Source: Phoma sp. XZ068 (lineage: Eukaryota > Ascomycota > Dothideomycetes > Pleosporales > Didymellaceae). From it: 64,000 nucleotides of DNA. Where the stretch lies: assembly GCA_004835665.1 (NCBI GenBank), contig RBKR01000013.1, positions 124,001 through 188,000 on the forward strand, in the 5' to 3' direction. Below the pieces are notes generated by a model, which was not told the DNA's origin, made no database searches, and saw nothing but the letters and a program-made list of their open reading frames with translations. Position 1 is the first letter of the stretch; the number at the start of each line of letters is the position of its first letter. A program made the position numbers and the translations under genes. This document shows, in pieces, positions 1 to 12,281 of this stretch.

Positions 1-1460
1 AAGGTCGTGGTGTGGATGCCTTTGGTCTTAAGGCGATGAGGCTGCCGGGGTAGATCGTCTGCACCTTCCTTCATGGGCATGGATCGTCCGGCAGACTTGT
101 GAGTCGAACAACGCCCTTTCACGACATGCAATGACTAAACCTCATCCCATCCTTCATCCACCGCCCTTCTCTGTATCTAACCACGTTGCATCGTGCGCTG
201 GTGGTGATCGCAGCTTTCATCGCAGGATCTTCAAAATGCGGGGTACCTAATTGACCTGTCTCGATGCCCCTCGACAATGGCCTCGTCCATAGCCCAGCAA
301 CACACACCGCCATAAGCCAGGACCAAGTGTAATTTCAGCATTGAAAGGTTATCCGGTAGCGAGCGAGAGATGGAAACGGTGATACAAGCCTCGGACGAAC
401 ACTCGCTCCCCGTCTGGATGCTGCGCTCCCTATCTGGGAAGTCACGGTTCCTGATCCGGCAGCATGCACGACTAGGATGTCTGGACAAGCACATCAAACC
501 AGCGGCAGATCCAAGCGTGTCCGTTGTTCAACGGTCAAGGCACGGAGATCATGAGACCGTGCGCATGGAACGCTTCAGCCTCATCGACGAAACGTACCAT
601 GATTCGGCGTATCTTGGAACGAACGACTGAAACTGACCAAAGCCGGACGACACCCATCAACCGAACACAATGACCAGAACCGACGGAACCGAGAATCACT
701 TTTAGGCAATGAGTTTACTGTTCTCATAGATGCATGGGAAAATTGCTGGAAGCCATACGACTGGTCAGTAACCCACTGATCAATCTTTGCTCAATTATTA
801 GAACCTCAACAGTCTCGAGATACTTTCTTTTTCGTAACACGTTCAAGTTTGACTCACAGACAACATGTCGCACCCCGCATTACAGAACGATGCCAAGCTC
901 GTATCTTCGTCAGAGTGCCGAGGGTTGCGCCTCAGAAACAGCCTGGATGTGTCAAACGTGCAGTCGCGCCAAGTCGGCAGGTCGTTTTTACTAGGTGAAC
1001 GGAGATCTTCCGTACGAATCAGTAGATCGCGTCTCAGACCTACCGGGACGTCCCTTCGACAACTGTCATATGCAGCCCTATCCGAACGCTTCCCCCTAGC
1101 GCCGGACCCCCTCCTGTCGACCATGAGCTTATTTCAGCATGGAGCAGCTTGTAATATTTCTTCTGGGCATCAACACTTCTAACAGCATGTACTATTGTGG
1201 GAACACGCATGACGTCTTGTGGGACTCCGGAGAAGCCCCAGCCTGGAAACATGACATATTCGTGTTCGATTGATTTGTGTTGCGCTCTATACCTCGGCTG
1301 GCTAGAAAACCAGTCCTGCCTATATTGTTTCTTTATAAGTACACTGTGGAGTACGTAGCGATTACAGCCTCCCATTACAGCTTCAATTTTTTTATACATA
1401 TTCACTTCCTCGGACCGGTTCCCCACCTTTCAATCTTCAGCTTCTAATCTTTTAGCCATA
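1..1460. other. Intergenic, no supported gene
   Basis: Only short overlapping frames are present on both strands, none with a recognisable domain or credible intron signals. The last 80 bases are pyrimidine-rich, and a TATA-like tttatacata sits at about 1391-1400. This is consistent with the promoter and leader of the cutinase gene that follows. Confidence 0.5.
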
Positions 1461-2194
1461 ATGAAGTCATTCGCACCCCTCCTTGTGCTCGCCCCCCTCG
1501 CTTCCGCTGCTCTCACCTCCTCGACTCAGAACGATGTCACCAATGGTAGTGGCTGCAAGGCCATGACTGTCCTTTTCGCTCGCGGTACTACCGAAGCAGG
1601 CAACATGGGCAGTATCGCTGGTCCACCGTTCGTCTCCGCAATCGGCAAGATGATGGGCGGAGCGCAGAACCTTGCTGTTCAGGGTATTGAGTACCCCGCC
1701 GACATCCCTGGATTCCTGGCTGGTGGTGACGCTGGAGGCAGCAAGTTGATGGCGCAGATGGTTGGCCAGGTCATGACTGCATGCCCTAACACCGCTCTCG
1801 TCATGGCTGGATACTCGTAAGTTCAATCTCAACATCAGTGTCGTATGTAAAGCTAATACCTGGTAGTCAGGGAGGACAGCTCGTCCACAACGCCGCCTCT
1901 ATGTTGACCGCAGACCAATCTGCCTTCGTCAAAAGCGCTGTCATCTTCGGCGACCCAAACAACGGCGATGCTGTCGGCAACGTTGGCGCCGCCAACACCA
2001 AGGTCATCTGCCACAATGGTGATTTGATTTGCGCCGGTCAGGCCGTCATCCTTGCACCTCACTTGACCTACGGTCGTGATGCAAACACTGCTGCTACGTT
2101 CGTCATGTCAACTGCTGGAACTGCTGCTAAAGGTGCCGCTGCGGCTGCCAACAAGGTCGTGGTTGGCAAGGTTGCAAATGAATTCACAGCTTAA
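1461..2194 (+). CDS. Secreted cutinase (alpha/beta hydrolase)
   Basis: Two exons, 1461-1816 and 1867-2194, encode 227 aa. The 50-bp intron (GTAAGT donor, GCTAATAC branch, TAG acceptor) interrupts the catalytic-serine codon. Residues 1-17 are a signal peptide (MKSFAPLLVLAPLASAA). The nucleophile is Ser119 in GYSQGG. The other triad members are best placed at Asp171 in CHNGDLIC and His184 in PHLTYG, and the cysteines around the Asp match the family's conserved disulfide. Cutinases hydrolyse ester bonds of plant cutin outside the cell and help penetration or saprotrophic use of leaf surfaces. Length and motif order are normal for the family. The downstream 2EXR gene is on the same strand; no shared regulation can be seen. 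Confidence 0.95.
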
Positions 2195-2465
2195 ACATCA
2201 AACCTTGCGCTGGAGGGAGTCGAGTGATTGGAATATGTATGTACCTAGTGTAAAAGCGCTGCAGGCCAGCTTCGATACCCTCCACTACCATAATGTTTAA
2301 GTTCTGTAATTCTGTCATGCGTACTCTGAACTATATTCACTTCGACTATCATGATGAAGAAGGCGGGCGCCTCGCTCGCCCTAGCCTCATCCGGGTTAGT
2401 TGGTCTCCAGATCATTTGCATCTCACGACGCGCACCCTGGTCTATTATCTCCATCACCAAACACC

Positions 2466-3404
2466 ATGCCTACCAGCAAGCTGCTGCAAAAGCTCTTCAA
2501 GCTCAAGGTCAAGGAGAAGCAGGGCGACAACAATGCTACGACATCGGCGCATCCGACCAATCCTTCTCCAAGTCCACCAACTGCATCGCAGCAACTCGAC
2601 CAACCAAGCCAACCCCAGACAGAAAAACCTTCACTCTTCCTCTCTCTCCCCGGCGAAATAAGAAACCAAATTTACTCCTACACCATCTACCCATCCCTCC
2701 CCAGCATCACCATCGTAAAGCGCCCAAGCATCATCTTCACACCCCCAATCTTCAGCATCTGCCACCAAATCCGGCACGAAGCGATATCCCACCTCTGCTC
2801 AAGCAAGAAATTCGACCTGTCATGCTTGAGAATCGCAAATCTGTTCTTCGACTTCATCGGGGACGCAATACGGAGTCTCCGCCATGTGTCAATTCGTTGG
2901 GGAAACTGGAGTGAGAGCTCTGAGAAATTGGATGCGGAGAAGATTGCGCTGCTGAGGCATTTGGAGCTTGCGACTGGGCTGAAGACGTTTGAGTTTGTTA
3001 TTGGTGATTATCCGTTGAGTACGGTGGATTATCGGGTGTTACAGAATGCGGAGGGTGTTGGTGCGCGGTTTGCGCGAAAGGTGAGGGATGTTGTGGATCG
3101 GGAGAGTGGGAGGGATGAGGAGGTTGAAATTAGGGAGAGGTTCTTACGGCTTTGTGAGGAGGTGGGCGAGTTGCAGGCGGGTAGATTTCTGACGGAGGAG
3201 TTGAAGAAGGAGCATGAGCAGCGCGGGACGAAGGTGTTTCGACTGAGGACGGTGATGGACTATAAAGGGAAGATCTTCACGTTGAAGTTGCCCTTTCTCC
3301 TGCCAGAATTTCTGAGGGGTCTTGAGGAGGGCAGTGGCAAGGAGCATAGCGACGGAGCAGGAGGTGCGCTTCATCCATCGGCTGCTGGCGATGCAATCAG
3401 ATAA
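2466..3404 (+). CDS. 2EXR-domain protein (fungal F-box-like family)
   Basis: Single exon of 312 aa. I chose the ATG at 2466; the open frame extends upstream only to non-ATG codons. Residues 1-55 are basic then Ser/Pro/Gln-rich and look disordered. Residues about 58-110 carry the fungal 2EXR pattern: FLSLPGEIRNQIYSYTI followed by a conserved CHQIRHEA element. The rest is charged and helical with no further motif I recognise. 2EXR proteins are an expanded, largely uncharacterised fungal family resembling F-box proteins; a role in protein turnover or scaffolding is inference only. The 3' end lies about 40 bp from the convergent end of the GH43 gene. Confidence 0.75.
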   Translation: MPTSKLLQKLFKLKVKEKQGDNNATTSAHPTNPSPSPPTASQQLDQPSQPQTEKPSLFLSLPGEIRNQIYSYTIYPSLPSITIVKRPSIIFTPPIFSICHQIRHEAISHLCSSKKFDLSCLRIANLFFDFIGDAIRSLRHVSIRWGNWSESSEKLDAEKIALLRHLELATGLKTFEFVIGDYPLSTVDYRVLQNAEGVGARFARKVRDVVDRESGRDEEVEIRERFLRLCEEVGELQAGRFLTEELKKEHEQRGTKVFRLRTVMDYKGKIFTLKLPFLLPEFLRGLEEGSGKEHSDGAGGALHPSAAGDAIR

Positions 3405-3441
3405 TATAAGATACGAAGCTATCTGCACGAAGACTGATTCC

Positions 3442-4931
3442 TTACGACTTGGGAACCATCAATCGATCTACATCTGCCGCATATCCTCCACTGACCCCAA
3501 CAAACTTAATCTCATTTGCACCCTGCTTCAAGTCCGCGTTCAACACACTGGTTCCCGGGTCACCACCGCCGTGTGGCAGGAAGGCCAGTCTCTGCGTCTT
3601 GCCATTGACAGTCACATCGGCAGTCCTCTGACTCCTATCGCCATTGAGGTGCTTCACCCTGATAGTCGTGCGACCTGCAACATCGCTTTGTACATTGCTA
3701 AAGACAACCGCACCGCCGTCAGGGCCACCGATGTAGCCCGCAGAATTACCGCCAGAGCAAGTCGAGCAGGTAATTACGCGCGCATTATTGCTTAATGTGG
3801 CAGACTCTCCTTCATACTGATTCTCGCTCGGGCCTGCACTCGATGCGCCAGTACTTGGGTTCAGGATCCAGTTGACGCTGTTCTTCAAGGTCGCCGTCGT
3901 TCCCGAAATCGTCAATGGCAGCCACACGTACGTGCTTCGCATCAAGTTGTCGCTAACCCAGCGATCGCCCATGTACACAAAGCTATCGCCAATCGGCAGG
4001 ACGAACGTCGTCTGGGAGCTGTAAGTGTTTGAGCCACTGTCGGCGAATTTCTTCCAGCCTGACCATGGCCCGGAGAGTGAGGTCGCGGTTGCGTAGTAGT
4101 TGTCGTTGGGGTTCCAGCCGGTCAACTGCGAAGCGAACATGAAATAGACGCCATTCTTCTTGATGACGGCGGGGGACTCATATTTTTCGGCAAAGGTGTA
4201 GACGTTGGATGTAATTGTCAGGTAATCTGAAGAGAGGGCGTTGATCCGGAGGCCATTTTCGCGCTGAATACATTAGTTTGTTTCACAAGTTACGATCAAG
4301 TTGGGAGCGTTACATCTTCGGTCAAGAGGTATGCCTTGTCGTCGGTGTCAACATAGACGCCGGAATCGCGGCTTTGGTGTCCCAAAGGCTGTTCACTGCG
4401 GAGGTAGGTGTACTTGCCGCACACGCTATCGCCGGTTGCTACGCCGATTTTGGCTTCTTTGTAGTCGCCGCTGTCGATGTGCATCCACATGACATACTTG
4501 TTAGTGGACTTGTTGAAAATGATCTTGGGTCGCTCAATGACTCTGTTTGGGCCTGTGTCCCCTGATGCGGTTCGTGAGAGAAGCGCGCCTTCGTAGTTCC
4601 ACTCTACGAGGTTTGTGGAGGAGTAACAGTTGATGTTGATGAATGAAGTGCCATTCGTCTTGTCTTCTCCGACCCTAACGAGGTTCATTAATCTTAAGTG
4701 TGGTAATGGAGTTAGAGTACGTACCAGTACCACTTGCTTCCAACTTTGAGTATGCCACCGCCATGGGCCTGGATGTGTTGACCCGTGTTTGTCTGATCGC
4801 GTTAGTTTGCTTGCGTGCGATGCACTCGACCAGCAACTTACCGCTGTCCAAGTCGCACCAGGTACGATCTGCAGTGAAGCAGTCGCTACGGAGGCTATTA
4901 CGCCAAAGACTGTCAAGATGGCTGATCGCAT
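3442..4931 (-). CDS. Secreted GH43 (subfamily 24-like) exo-beta-1,3-galactanase with CBM35
   Basis: Four exons on the minus strand: 4931-4842, 4792-4725, 4674-4314 and 4263-3442, giving 446 aa. The introns are 49-50 bp and every junction restores one continuous GH43 frame. Residues 1-19 are a signal peptide. The catalytic domain starts at QAHGGGI (about 38-44) and includes KWYWVGED. Candidate active-site residues are Glu100 in VIERPK, Asp156 in SRDSG and Glu202 in YESPAV. Gln257 (YSSQTT) sits where this subfamily uses a Gln instead of the usual Asp base (family knowledge, position inferred). Residues about 325-446 form a CBM35-like beta-sandwich ending VDRLMVPKS. The enzyme would release galactose from beta-1,3-galactan chains of arabinogalactan proteins outside the cell. 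Confidence 0.94.
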
Positions 4932-7129
4932 GATGCTATGCTATTGGTACCGTCTCAATTCAGGATGTTCCCAACAGAGATATCGGTTTAGCTGCTTCCC
5001 TCCTTATACTCAAACGCTACATAGCCGCCGGGATATTGCAACCCCGTACGATGTGGAGATGCTCGACTAAGTCCACCTCTTCATTGACGGAAACAGGAGT
5101 TCTCGTGTCACGAGTACGGCCATGTAGTTAGCGCCATGGAGGGTAAATTAGCTCGGCGTAGACTGCGGAACGAATTCTGGGGAGCGTTAGCGGGCGGCAG
5201 CGGCGCTGTTTATTTGAGGGTTGGCGATGAAGTTACGGCAATTCCGCCGATGCCCGGTCGTCATATCATTGCTGTTTCGAGTAGAGTACAACTTGCCGGT
5301 GGGTGTGGAGCTCGTATGAGCACAGGACAAATTAGGAAATGCGTCCGCGCTGATACGTCATGTTGTAGAACAGTAGAACAGGGCTGTAAGTATGATTTCT
5401 TAATACTGTAAGTAGTTTCGATATATATAGTACTGACTGAATAGGAACCGGTGACTGAAAGACTGTGCTCGGAAGGCATCGAGCTAGGAACCTGCTGCGG
5501 TTGCTATGGCTGAGAACGCAGGCAAACCTACCTCGTCATGCAGAAGCTCGCATCTGCCGAAGTCTTATGTCCTCTCAGGGCCTGTGTGTTCAATGCAATT
5601 ACGAGGCTGGTCAAGACCAGCTGGAGTTAAGGAGCTCCGTTTTCAAGCGCTGTTGCAATCCTGTCACGTTCGTCGTCAAGTCGAGGCTGCCAAACATATG
5701 CTACAGGTTCGCAGAAACTTCGTGAAGCCTGTAGAGCACTTAGCTTCTCATCTGGCAGGTGCCGTGGCAGGTAGTATCCTCGAAATAGCAATGACGAAAA
5801 CCTTAGAAGCTGTTTCCAATAGGCTGCGGACCAGCTTGTTGTGGCCTGCTGGCTAACCAGCTGGCACAACCAGAGGCTCTCGGGGTGCCCTGAAGGCGGT
5901 CGTGAGCCCATTGGGGATATCTAGGAAAGCGCCCTGCACGATGAAACAGCCGCCTTCCTTCTGAATGGACGCAGGTTGTCGTGAGTGGCGGGGGAAGTGG
6001 TAAGGGAAGCTGTCGCTGCAAGCCCCGCCTTCTCCTGCCAAAGCTCCGGAGGCACGGCAGTCCGCGCAGATGCTTCTTCAGTCCGTCGCAGACACTGAGC
6101 TGACTCTTTAGGTCTCCCTTGAGGTCTTTGAGCTTAGCCGAAGCCTTGATGATGCGTTATGGTGTCGCTGCCAGGGTGCTGTCGAAGGAGGCGCTGGCGG
6201 TGCTGCCCGCGAAACTCAACACCACGAAGCTATCACCAACTTGCCGACCGCAACCACACCCCTACCACCCCACCACCACCAACACACCACCTCGTCTCGA
6301 GCTCTCGATGCTGTCCGTTGGATTGATAGAGCTCTAGTATCCTCATCAAGCTCTTTGCAAGTCTGCCGGCCTCGTGCTCGCACAACTGTGCGTCCCTCTC
6401 TGGCCGGTGTCGTACTTTCTCTTGCCCTTCATATTGGCTGCGCATGACCTCGAGCACTCTTCTACTTCACCATGGAGCATTTTAGATGCCCTTTGCAGCT
6501 TCCGGAAAGCTTACAAGGCTTCATTCGAGCTCGTCGCCCCCTCTGCAGGCCTTGACAGCCATGTGCGGACTTCCGAGCAGCTGCTAGCAACGCGACGCTC
6601 CTCCACAGCTCCTGAGCTGACGTGAAGCTCCTTCATGATAGTGAAGTAAGTTCCTTCAAGCGCTCAGAGCAACAGCAATGCTATGCCCGGATTTGCTAAC
6701 ATGGCGTGCCAGCAGCCAAATGTAGAGCAGCGGCGACCCATCCAGGGTAACCCCTCCAGAGCGACACAAGGGCCGCCGCAGCCACTACTGTCTACCGCAA
6801 GACGCTTCGCCCCCGACATTGAATCGAATATGCGTCTACCAGAAGCTGCCCCTCGATACGCTGATGCTCACGGAGCGAGACCGTGCAACCATTCCGATTG
6901 ACAAGCCAACACCCGCTCGCGGAGACACACCGATGTGAAAGATACTAGTGAGGGCGACGGTCATTAGAGACAGCTAGAAAACCTAGCACAAGTGCTGCGC
7001 CGATTACCGAGGAGTCCAACACTGCATGTTGTGACTGAGGCGCCATTTCGTTGTCTCTCGACAGGCTGCATGTCGCTGTTCGACCTGTCCAGGTAAGACG
7101 CCATGAATGACAAGGGAGTATCCTTCTCT

Positions 7130-7460
7130 TTCAACTTTCACATGCTCGACATGTCTTGTCAATCTTCTCAACTCTTCTCAACTCAGTCTTTCGTCGCAAC
7201 AACCCTCCCTTTCATGTCGACCATCTCAGCAAACACATCCTCTCACGTCGACCTTCTGCAGTCGACCAATACCAAATTCTTCTCAGTCTCTCAGCATCTC
7301 TCAGTCGAATTCGGTCGTACTCAATCCCATTCGATACTCTCTTTCATCCTCTCATTCTTTTCGACGACCACATTTACGGCTCAGAGTAGCGGTCGACTTC
7401 ACTCGACTCTCAACCTCTCTTCACACATCTCTACACCACTTTCCTGTCTCATTGTCTCCT
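7130..7460 (+). other. Pyrimidine-biased tract
   Basis: The plus strand is strongly enriched in C and T, with many TCTC, CTCA and TCGAC words and few purine runs. In filamentous fungi such strand bias is typical of 5' leaders and core promoters on the sense strand, but no convincing gene follows at 7480. On the minus strand the same tract is purine-rich and could be a decayed charged-coil coding segment, though stops interrupt every frame. Confidence 0.4.
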
Positions 7461-8104
7461 TCTCATACAGAAAGGTAACATGGCGATGGCGGTCAACCTC
7501 TGCTGAAAAGGCCAGTCATCATGAACGGTCTCCCTTGAGGCACAGCGCGCGCTTAGATGAGCAACCTGTGCCGGCGGCTGGGGAGGCCCGGATCTGAGGC
7601 GTCACGAGTAGGCATGTTTTAAATGACCGGTCCCCTGACACGTCAGCTGTTAGGAGGCATTGAGTACGATCGTGGTGCTGGAGATGCTGGCGAAGATGTT
7701 GAAGGCCGGACTAGTTGCTGCGGCTATCCTGAGCTCTGAAACTGGGGTCGACAATCTCGACTGAGTATGGAGAGAACGACATTGCCTGAAGAAAAGACCT
7801 GCATGCTGTCAGAACCTCAAATCGCGATAGCAGCTTCGCCGATGCATGCGTGCAGCACACGCAAATGTCCGCTCGGTGCATGCGGCGGCTTTGATCACCA
7901 CTTTGCTCAACAACTCACCTTAGCATGATCACGACTTACATTTTGCGATGACAACAGCATCAAACATGTCGTCGGCCGATGTTATCACGCTGAACGTCAT
8001 CGTCGATTGTGCTGGTACTGGCCACTGGTATGTCGTATCGTGAACCTGTGGGATGTTAACAATGGCCGCAGGGATGTTGTGCTGCTGACCATTCCTTCAA
8101 GCTT

Positions 8105-8780
8105 CTTTGATGGCTAACGTCATTCACAACTGTACCCAAGCCCCTCATCCCCACACCTGCTCTTCAAGTTTTCATATTTCTTGCACTCAGTTTCCTTGCG
8201 TCAAAGTCGCGCTCCTCTACGATACTTCATCTCAGGACTCTCCATGCATTTTCGATATTTTCCAACTCTTTCATATTGCATTACCCTTCCCATCAGCCGT
8301 CATTTGTCCTTATTTCTGTCGATGTCAGCAACCCTTTTCTTGCCCGTATCCTATTACAAACCGTTCGAGTACCTCTGGCCCGGTCCGTACTAAAGAGCAA
8401 CGTCGTTTCATCCTTCACTGTCTCCATCGTCGTCTTTGCTCTTTATCTGCCGAGTTCATCCTTTCTAAGCATCATCACTGTGTCAGCTTTCTCCGCCAAG
8501 AATTCCAAGACCCGATCTTGCATTCAGTTTTTTTTTTCCAAAAGTCCACTCACCTACACCTTCTTCTGACATCTTCCTCATATCTTGCATGCACCTGACA
8601 CTCGTTTATTTCTGTCTCATGCCTCTTCCCATGCATGTCTGGCCTCGCTCCTCTTTCTACAACTTCCAGTCCTGCACGCTCGAAACCTTCATTACACCAT
8701 TCTCATTTCTTTCCTTGTCTCTTCGTCATTCAGGCGGCGTCGTATATCCATCACATTGTGAATTGTACATCCTGAAGTCG
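8105..8780 (+). other. Second pyrimidine-biased tract
   Basis: About 670 bases of C/T-rich plus strand include a run of ten T at about 8527-8536. Three overlapping plus-strand frames (8107-8598, 8181-8393, 8276-8569) stay open only because the composition is poor in stop-forming purines, so I do not call them genes. The layout repeats that of 7130-7460 roughly 1 kb upstream. Confidence 0.4.
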
Positions 8781-11700
8781 ATGGTTATGTCGCATATGTA
8801 GCATCCATAGAGCTCCGTAGAGACGTTCGCAGATCGTACAGATGATCCGACTGTTTGGACAGCGCCGCCTTGCTCTTATCGATGAGCGTGGAAACGGACA
8901 GATATTGGCATAGCGTCCTAGACTGCTCCAGGACGCCACTTGAAAACAAAACATACTCAGCGACTGCCTTCGTGTCGTTCAGGTGTTGGCTCCGTATTGT
9001 GCGGTACTCTGGAGAATACTTCTGGGCATGGATTCGGTAGGCGCAACACTCTCTCGCGCTCGGCCCCGTCTCCAGTGGCCTTGGTGACCACCGTGCTTCA
9101 GATCTTGGAGGATGACACGCGGGTGTTGCGCTGGATCTTGTCGCGGCAGGACGCGGGAGGAGAATTGCCGCACATTGATCACATGGATCACCCTCGACAC
9201 TTGGCGACCGTCTCTGCCTTGACTGTTCCAAGGAACTGCGCAGTAAGGCTCATGCGCGTTGACTCTGACCTCGACCCTTTTTGTGTGAGATATGCCAATA
9301 CGCCAGTTGCTGAGCGACTTCAGCAAGGGTGGTATTGTGGCGTCATCCTTTGTTGTGTGGTGCGCAAGGGCAGCCCATATCCCAGACCCGTATCATCTCT
9401 GACATGCGAGACTATCCTCCCTGTCATTGAGCTTTGCGATAGTCTCAGTCTGCTTCGCTGTCTTTCCAGCGATCTCGAGAGACCAGCGTTCGATATTGTC
9501 AACTTCTCGTCTCGCACGGCTGTCTATCGCATCAGACTCCTCGAAAGGTCTCAGGATTTCGAAAAGAATGATCGGTTTAATCATTGCGAAGACGAAGCTG
9601 CGGAGAGGCGCTCGCTGCGCTGCGAAGGTGTCTGTAAGACAGTCAGACTCAACATCAACAACATCGGGGACACAACATATCTCGAGGACAAACCTTGCAA
9701 CGTGTCCATCATCGCCACGAACCGAACAGGCTCGCAACAAGGAGAAGCTGGAGACCCTTGATGCCTCCATTGCACAGAAGCTCAGTTGTCGATAAAGGGA
9801 TGTCTTGCCGGCGTGACATGCTTTCGTGCTGGGGGTCTGGACCACGCAGTCTATCCCAGTCCGCGGGGACTCAAGGCCGAAGCTTCATTGGAATCTTCAC
9901 AGGGAAAATTTGAAAGCCGACGATGATGATAAGTGTTGAAGTCGCGCCATCTCACTTCTTGTTGGTCATTGGTCGACTTGCATACGAGACGACCAAGGTC
10001 ATCAGGTCCAGTGTGGCTAGCACTTAACCTCTCACACCCTGTCTTCAACCAGCGAGTACCAAAGCTCAACGGCGCGTGTCTCGCTCAGGCAATCTTGCAG
10101 ACGTCCTCCGTCGTCGCGGTCCGCTTCAATGCTCAGATGGGATTCATTCGCATTGAGTGGACTCGAGACGCATATGGTCCGCTGTCAAAGGGTTCATTGC
10201 AGTGTCATCTGGCTCATGTGCTCGAACTGCGGAAGCTGGCGGTGTCGACATGCTGGAATTTAGAACGCAGATGAACGTGTAATGCGTCTTGTCACTGGGG
10301 TTGTCATTGTCTCAATCCATCTGGATATGGAATGGCGACGCCTATGAACGCCCAGACACGAGGTGTCAGAGGACATGTGCGGTCTCTCTCTGATAGTGCG
10401 GGTGGAGCTGACAGCAAACTATGCAGGAGCTTTGGCAAGTGGGTGAGGCCGCCATGAGGTCACCGTCTCGGTGAGCAGCGCTTTCCTCGATAGCTTTGAG
10501 GGCCACACTTCTTGGAGAGTGGATGCCATATTGAGAGCAGTCTCCTTAGGCATGGAGCTCGATGGTGTCCCGCTGGAATGCTGGGCGCACAGTTGTGTTA
10601 CTGTCAGAACAATTGCGGCCTGCGAACTCGAGCATGCAATCGATGAGAGCAACGAAGGAAGTGGAGCATCCCATGAAAATGGCGGCTGTCGAAATCGAGC
10701 CTGTCGAACTCGAGGTTGCGCTTCTTCGAACCTTGCGTGCTTGAATGTAAAGTCGAGCACCACGCTTGGAAGGAAAAGTTGGATTTGACTCGACCTGCCG
10801 CGAAGGTTTACATCACTTAACTCGAGAGAATGTCTTTGCTCTCACTTCTGGCCACACAGAATGCTGTTGTGTGGAGGGGATGTTGCGCCGAAATCATAGA
10901 GTTAAGACTCTGTTTTGGTGTTAGGTCGAGAACAAACATTCGAGTAACCAGGTTCATGCCGCGCGCAGCCTCAGCAATGGCTCTGAACAGTTGGAACCCA
11001 CTGCCATGACATCTGTGGTGCTGGTGTTTTCGCTGGTCTCGATACTTCTCACAAACGTTGTGGTCCATGAGGAACAATCTTCCGTCGTCGAGCTCGAGGG
11101 CGAATATGTGATTGCCAGCGATGTGCAGCCTTGTCCTCGAAGACCACTCCGTCTTTCCTACCCATATCCAACCTCATATGTTTTTACCACAGTCCTTGCT
11201 GCCCGTCAAGTCGAAGGAGGGCGGGGCGGGGTCTCCGGTTCGAGATGTCAAGCCCACCCAAGTCCATCCTCAGTTATTCTGATCCAGCAGAGCAAGGCTC
11301 GATGCTGATCTCCTTCCCACTTGTCTTTTTTACTATTTTCTCGTTGTTCGGCTTTCGGCGGCGCGCCTGGTTCGGGTTTCGTCCGTGGAAGATGAGGTGT
11401 TCTTGCCTACGAGGAGAGACTCAAAGGTGGAGTGGTTTTGCTGCTCTCGCAGTGCACGTCAGCTCAGTACCCTCCTGCGGTTGCTCGTACCTTACATGAA
11501 TCTGTGGCTCCGACAGAACTTCGATTGTTGTAGGGGCCATGCACATTGTGGTTTGCTGGGTGCGTCCCCTCCCCGTCGGCGCCGCTGGGCAGCTTCGCAC
11601 CTTGTTGGAGCATTGTGCGTGAACAAGCACAGTAAAAAGAGACAGACATAACTCAGCATCCCCAGATTAATATGAGAGACCTTACGGTAGCTGTATTCCC

Positions 11701-12281
11701 AAGGTCTCTGTGTGTCGTGGTGTTGGCGGTCGTAGAGGGGCCATCAAAGGCAAGCTTGAGGCGAGGCCGCCGAGACTGGCGACATGGAAAATGCACAAAC
11801 AAGCACATACTTCGCTCCAGGTCTGTAAGATTAAGATAGAGTCTCCACTGGACGGTGTGCTGCGAGAAATCGGGGTTCGGCGTTGTGTTGTGGTTCAGTG
11901 AAGCTCGAGGTCCACGAGATCAACTTCCAACACTGAGGCGGCCAATTGGCGCCACCACAGTCTGCATATTGACAATTACGTCTCAGGGGCACGACAATTT
12001 CCACAAGTGCTTTAGACTGCTGAACAGTGTAGTGATTCTTAGATTGGGGTCACAATTACATGCACAATGCAAAAGAAGGGTGAGCAGAAGGTGCGCGTCC
12101 AGCATGAAGCCGGCGCAAAGGAGCACGAAGCTGCATTTCTATCTACCAAAGAACCTCGAAACCCTCCCCACCGCGAAACCCAAGATCCAGGGCTGCGCCG
12201 ATAGCCCACCCAGAAGATCTTCAGCGCGCCAGAACCCATCGTCGCGGCAACTATTGTACACCCCGGAGCACTTCAACCCAC

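Larger units (their letters stand above)
4932..12281. other. 7.3-kb stretch without a recognisable gene
   Basis: Many short frames lie on both strands, none with a family signature, start context and intron set that I can defend. Several minus-strand fragments read as charged, helical peptides (about 5627-5911, 6233-6457, 8785-9231, 9393-9845). They sit in different frames and stop abruptly, so a decayed coiled-coil or repeat-type gene is possible but unproven. The longest open frame is 273 codons at 8940-9761 (+). Two pyrimidine-biased tracts (7130-7460, 8105-8780) stand out. No terminal inverted repeats, transposase or reverse-transcriptase motifs were seen. Confidence 0.45.

Noticed and set aside
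8107..8598. 163-codon plus frame in the pyrimidine tract
   Set aside because: Open because the tract is poor in purines; the Ser/His/Phe/Cys-rich product is a composition artefact.
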